A stretch of DNA of 6,348 bases from Desulfobacteraceae bacterium (GTDB lineage Bacteria > Desulfobacterota > Desulfobacteria > Desulfobacterales > SG8-13): the NCBI GenBank assembly GCA_029287875.1, contig JARFQH010000183.1, forward strand, positions 1 through 6,348, given 5' to 3'. Positions 5,086 to 6,348 of this stretch are shown piece after piece. The notes under the pieces are model-generated. The model worked only from the letters and a program-made list of their open reading frames with translations. It ran no database searches and had not been told where the DNA came from. The first letter of the stretch is position 1, and each line of letters begins with the position of its first letter. Both the position numbers and the translations under genes were made by a program.

Positions 5086-5799
5086 ATGCTCGACAGGTTG
5101 AAACAGCAGCTGGCCGGCGCCAAAGAGTTTCGCCGAAAGCGGGGGCGACCTTTCGTCATTCTCACATACGCCCAGAGCCTGGACGGCAGTATCGCCGCAT
5201 GCGACCGACGCCAGGTTCGATTGAGCGGCGCGGCATCGATGACCCTGACCCATCGCCTGCGGTCCTGCAGCGATGCCATCTTGGTCGGCATCGGCACCGT
5301 CTTGAACGACAATCCGGAATTGACCACCCGACTCGTCGATGGTCACAGCCCTCGGCCGATCATTCTCGATACCCGGTTGCGAACACCGTCAGATGCAAGA
5401 CTGCTGCAGAGAAAGGACTGCGCGTGCTGGATCATCAGCCACCGAGAATCCGACGGAGCCAGACGCGAAAACCTGCTGAAGGCCGGCGCAATTGTCCTGC
5501 CGTGTCAAACCGCCGTAGACGGTAAAATCGACCTCCGGGCGCTGATGAAGATTCTCGTGGCTCATGAGATCAACATCCTGATGGTGGAAGGCGGTGCCCG
5601 GGTCATCACGAGCTTTGTGGGCGCCCGGCTTGTCGACCAGTTTGTCATCACCGTCGCACCGAAACTGATCGGCGGCCTGAATGCCATCGATGACCGTGGA
5701 ACGGGAATGGACCCGTTTGTTCCGCTCGTCCAGGTGGCCTATCAACAACTGGGAAACGACATGATCCTGTGGGCACAGCCGGACTGGAATTCGGCATGA
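5086..5799 (+). CDS. RibD C-terminal-domain reductase (stand-alone)
   Basis: A 237-residue protein covering the RibD reductase domain (dihydrofolate-reductase fold) without the N-terminal deaminase found in bifunctional RibD. Landmarks in order are RPFVILTYAQSLDGSIA (21-37), SDAILVGIGTVLNDNPELTTR (62-82), PRPIILDTRLRTP (89-101), ILMVEGGARVITSF (164-177, glycine-rich NADPH-binding segment) and QFVITVAPKLIGG (185-197). Related enzymes use NADPH to reduce the ribose of a phosphoribosylaminopyrimidinone to a ribityl chain in riboflavin synthesis; stand-alone versions occur in archaea and fungi and in secondary pathways. It is soluble. A good Shine-Dalgarno (AAAGGA, 5075-5080) sits 5 bases before the start. 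The 98-base gap after the CDP-alcohol transferase gene contains a T7 run but no hairpin, so read-through is likely. Its stop overlaps the next start (ATGA). No ribA, ribB or ribH is adjacent, so a specialised pathway is more likely than housekeeping riboflavin synthesis. Confidence 0.87.
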   Translation: MLDRLKQQLAGAKEFRRKRGRPFVILTYAQSLDGSIAACDRRQVRLSGAASMTLTHRLRSCSDAILVGIGTVLNDNPELTTRLVDGHSPRPIILDTRLRTPSDARLLQRKDCACWIISHRESDGARRENLLKAGAIVLPCQTAVDGKIDLRALMKILVAHEINILMVEGGARVITSFVGARLVDQFVITVAPKLIGGLNAIDDRGTGMDPFVPLVQVAYQQLGNDMILWAQPDWNSA

Positions 5800-6348
5800 A
5801 GCGAACGGTGGTCATATTCGAAAAACCTTTCGCTGTATCCGTGATCGAAGAACCGCTTCCGGAAGCCGACGCGGGCCAGGTCCTCGTTCGAAACCGGATG
5901 AGCGCCATCAGTCCGGGCACCGAACTCTTGGTTTACCGGGGTCAGGTCTCCGACGGTTGGCCGGTCGACAGCACCATTTCGTCGTTGTCCGGGGCCTTCG
6001 GTTACCCTCTTCGTTACGGATATACCGCCGTCGGCCAAGTCGTTGTCGCCGGGCCAGGTGTCGATCCGAACTGGATCGGCCGATGGGTTTTTTCGTTCCA
6101 GCCCCATCAGAGTCACTATCTGGCAAGTCCGTCGACGCTGATACCCCTGCCGGCGGATATCAACCCCGAAAATGCGCTGTTCGTGCCCGCAATGGAGACC
6201 GCCGTCAACTTTATGATGGACGGACAACCGATGATCGGCGAGCGGGTCATGGTGCTCGGACAGGGTATCATCGGACTCTTGACCACCGCCCTGCTTTCGC
6301 GCTTCTCTCTGTCCGAGCTGGTAACCTTCGACCGCTATGCGTTCAGAC
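5796..6348 (+). CDS. Medium-chain dehydrogenase, zinc-ligand-less (N-terminal part, runs off window)
   Basis: The ATG at 5796 overlaps the TGA of the reductase gene by 4 bases (ATGA), indicating translational coupling. The frame is open for 184 codons to the window edge. The N-terminal GroES-like domain shows MSAISPGTELLVYRGQ (35-50), YPLRYGYTAVGQVV (70-83) and GRWVFSFQPHQSHY (95-108). The Rossmann fold begins at VMVLGQGIIG (151-160, GxGxxG at 155/157/160), with D179 at the end of the second strand, favouring NAD(H). The family is usually labelled zinc-binding alcohol dehydrogenase. Here the catalytic Cys position has Ser (SAISPGTE for CGICGTD), the GHE motif is replaced by YGYT, and the four-cysteine structural zinc loop is absent. 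The layout recalls BchC-type and related zinc-independent members. Substrate unknown; presumably it oxidises or reduces an intermediate made with the reductase upstream. Confidence 0.85.
   Translation, partial: MKRTVVIFEKPFAVSVIEEPLPEADAGQVLVRNRMSAISPGTELLVYRGQVSDGWPVDSTISSLSGAFGYPLRYGYTAVGQVVVAGPGVDPNWIGRWVFSFQPHQSHYLASPSTLIPLPADINPENALFVPAMETAVNFMMDGQPMIGERVMVLGQGIIGLLTTALLSRFSLSELVTFDRYAFR

Noticed and set aside
5022..5525. Plus-strand frame of 167 codons overlapping the reductase
   Set aside because: Arg/Pro-rich translation in the wrong frame; the overlapping RibD-type frame has clear family motifs.
5742..6227. Minus-strand frame of 161 codons
   Set aside because: Antisense to the dehydrogenase and to the end of the reductase, both well supported.

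Overview
The window reads as chromosomal DNA of a Gram-negative bacterium, most likely a sulfate-reducer-type Desulfobacterota (Desulfobacteraceae/Desulfosarcina-like). This is inferred from the mid-50s GC coding style, a DUF2333 membrane protein, a DUF6794-like protein behind a sigma-54-type promoter, and intergenic simple repeats of a kind I associate with that group. No rRNA, tRNA, CRISPR array, transposase or phage gene is visible.

Layout. On the minus strand at the left edge lie the N-terminal part of a rhodanese-like protein (1-208, cut by the window) and a 55-residue protein (410-577) with a good sigma-70-type promoter at 667-694. A repeat-rich, gene-free stretch (578-991) follows. It holds a 7-bp tandem array, an imperfect direct repeat, and one copy of a motif that returns inverted at 3680-3724. 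Next is an unrecognised soluble protein on the plus strand (992-1390, possibly starting at 920). It converges on a minus-strand DUF2333 inner-membrane protein (1478-2440). A further gap (2441-2837) ends in a well-spaced sigma-54 promoter in front of a small DUF6794-like gene (2838-3152), which is closed by a hairpin terminator. A 659-bp gene-free region (3153-3811) follows, with a 9-bp tandem repeat, a run of hairpins and the second copy of the dispersed motif.

The right part (3812 to the end) is a plus-strand gene cluster, probably one operon. It encodes a CDP-alcohol phosphatidyltransferase with an extra DoxX-like C-terminal membrane half, a stand-alone RibD-type reductase, and a medium-chain dehydrogenase that overlaps the reductase gene by 4 bases and runs off the window. 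The dehydrogenase lacks the usual zinc ligands. A membrane CDP-alcohol transferase, a pterin/riboflavin-type reductase and a zinc-less dehydrogenase together suggest an uncharacterised biosynthetic pathway, possibly a polyol- or pteridine-containing lipid or cofactor. This cluster is the most interesting part of the window; its product cannot be named from these genes.
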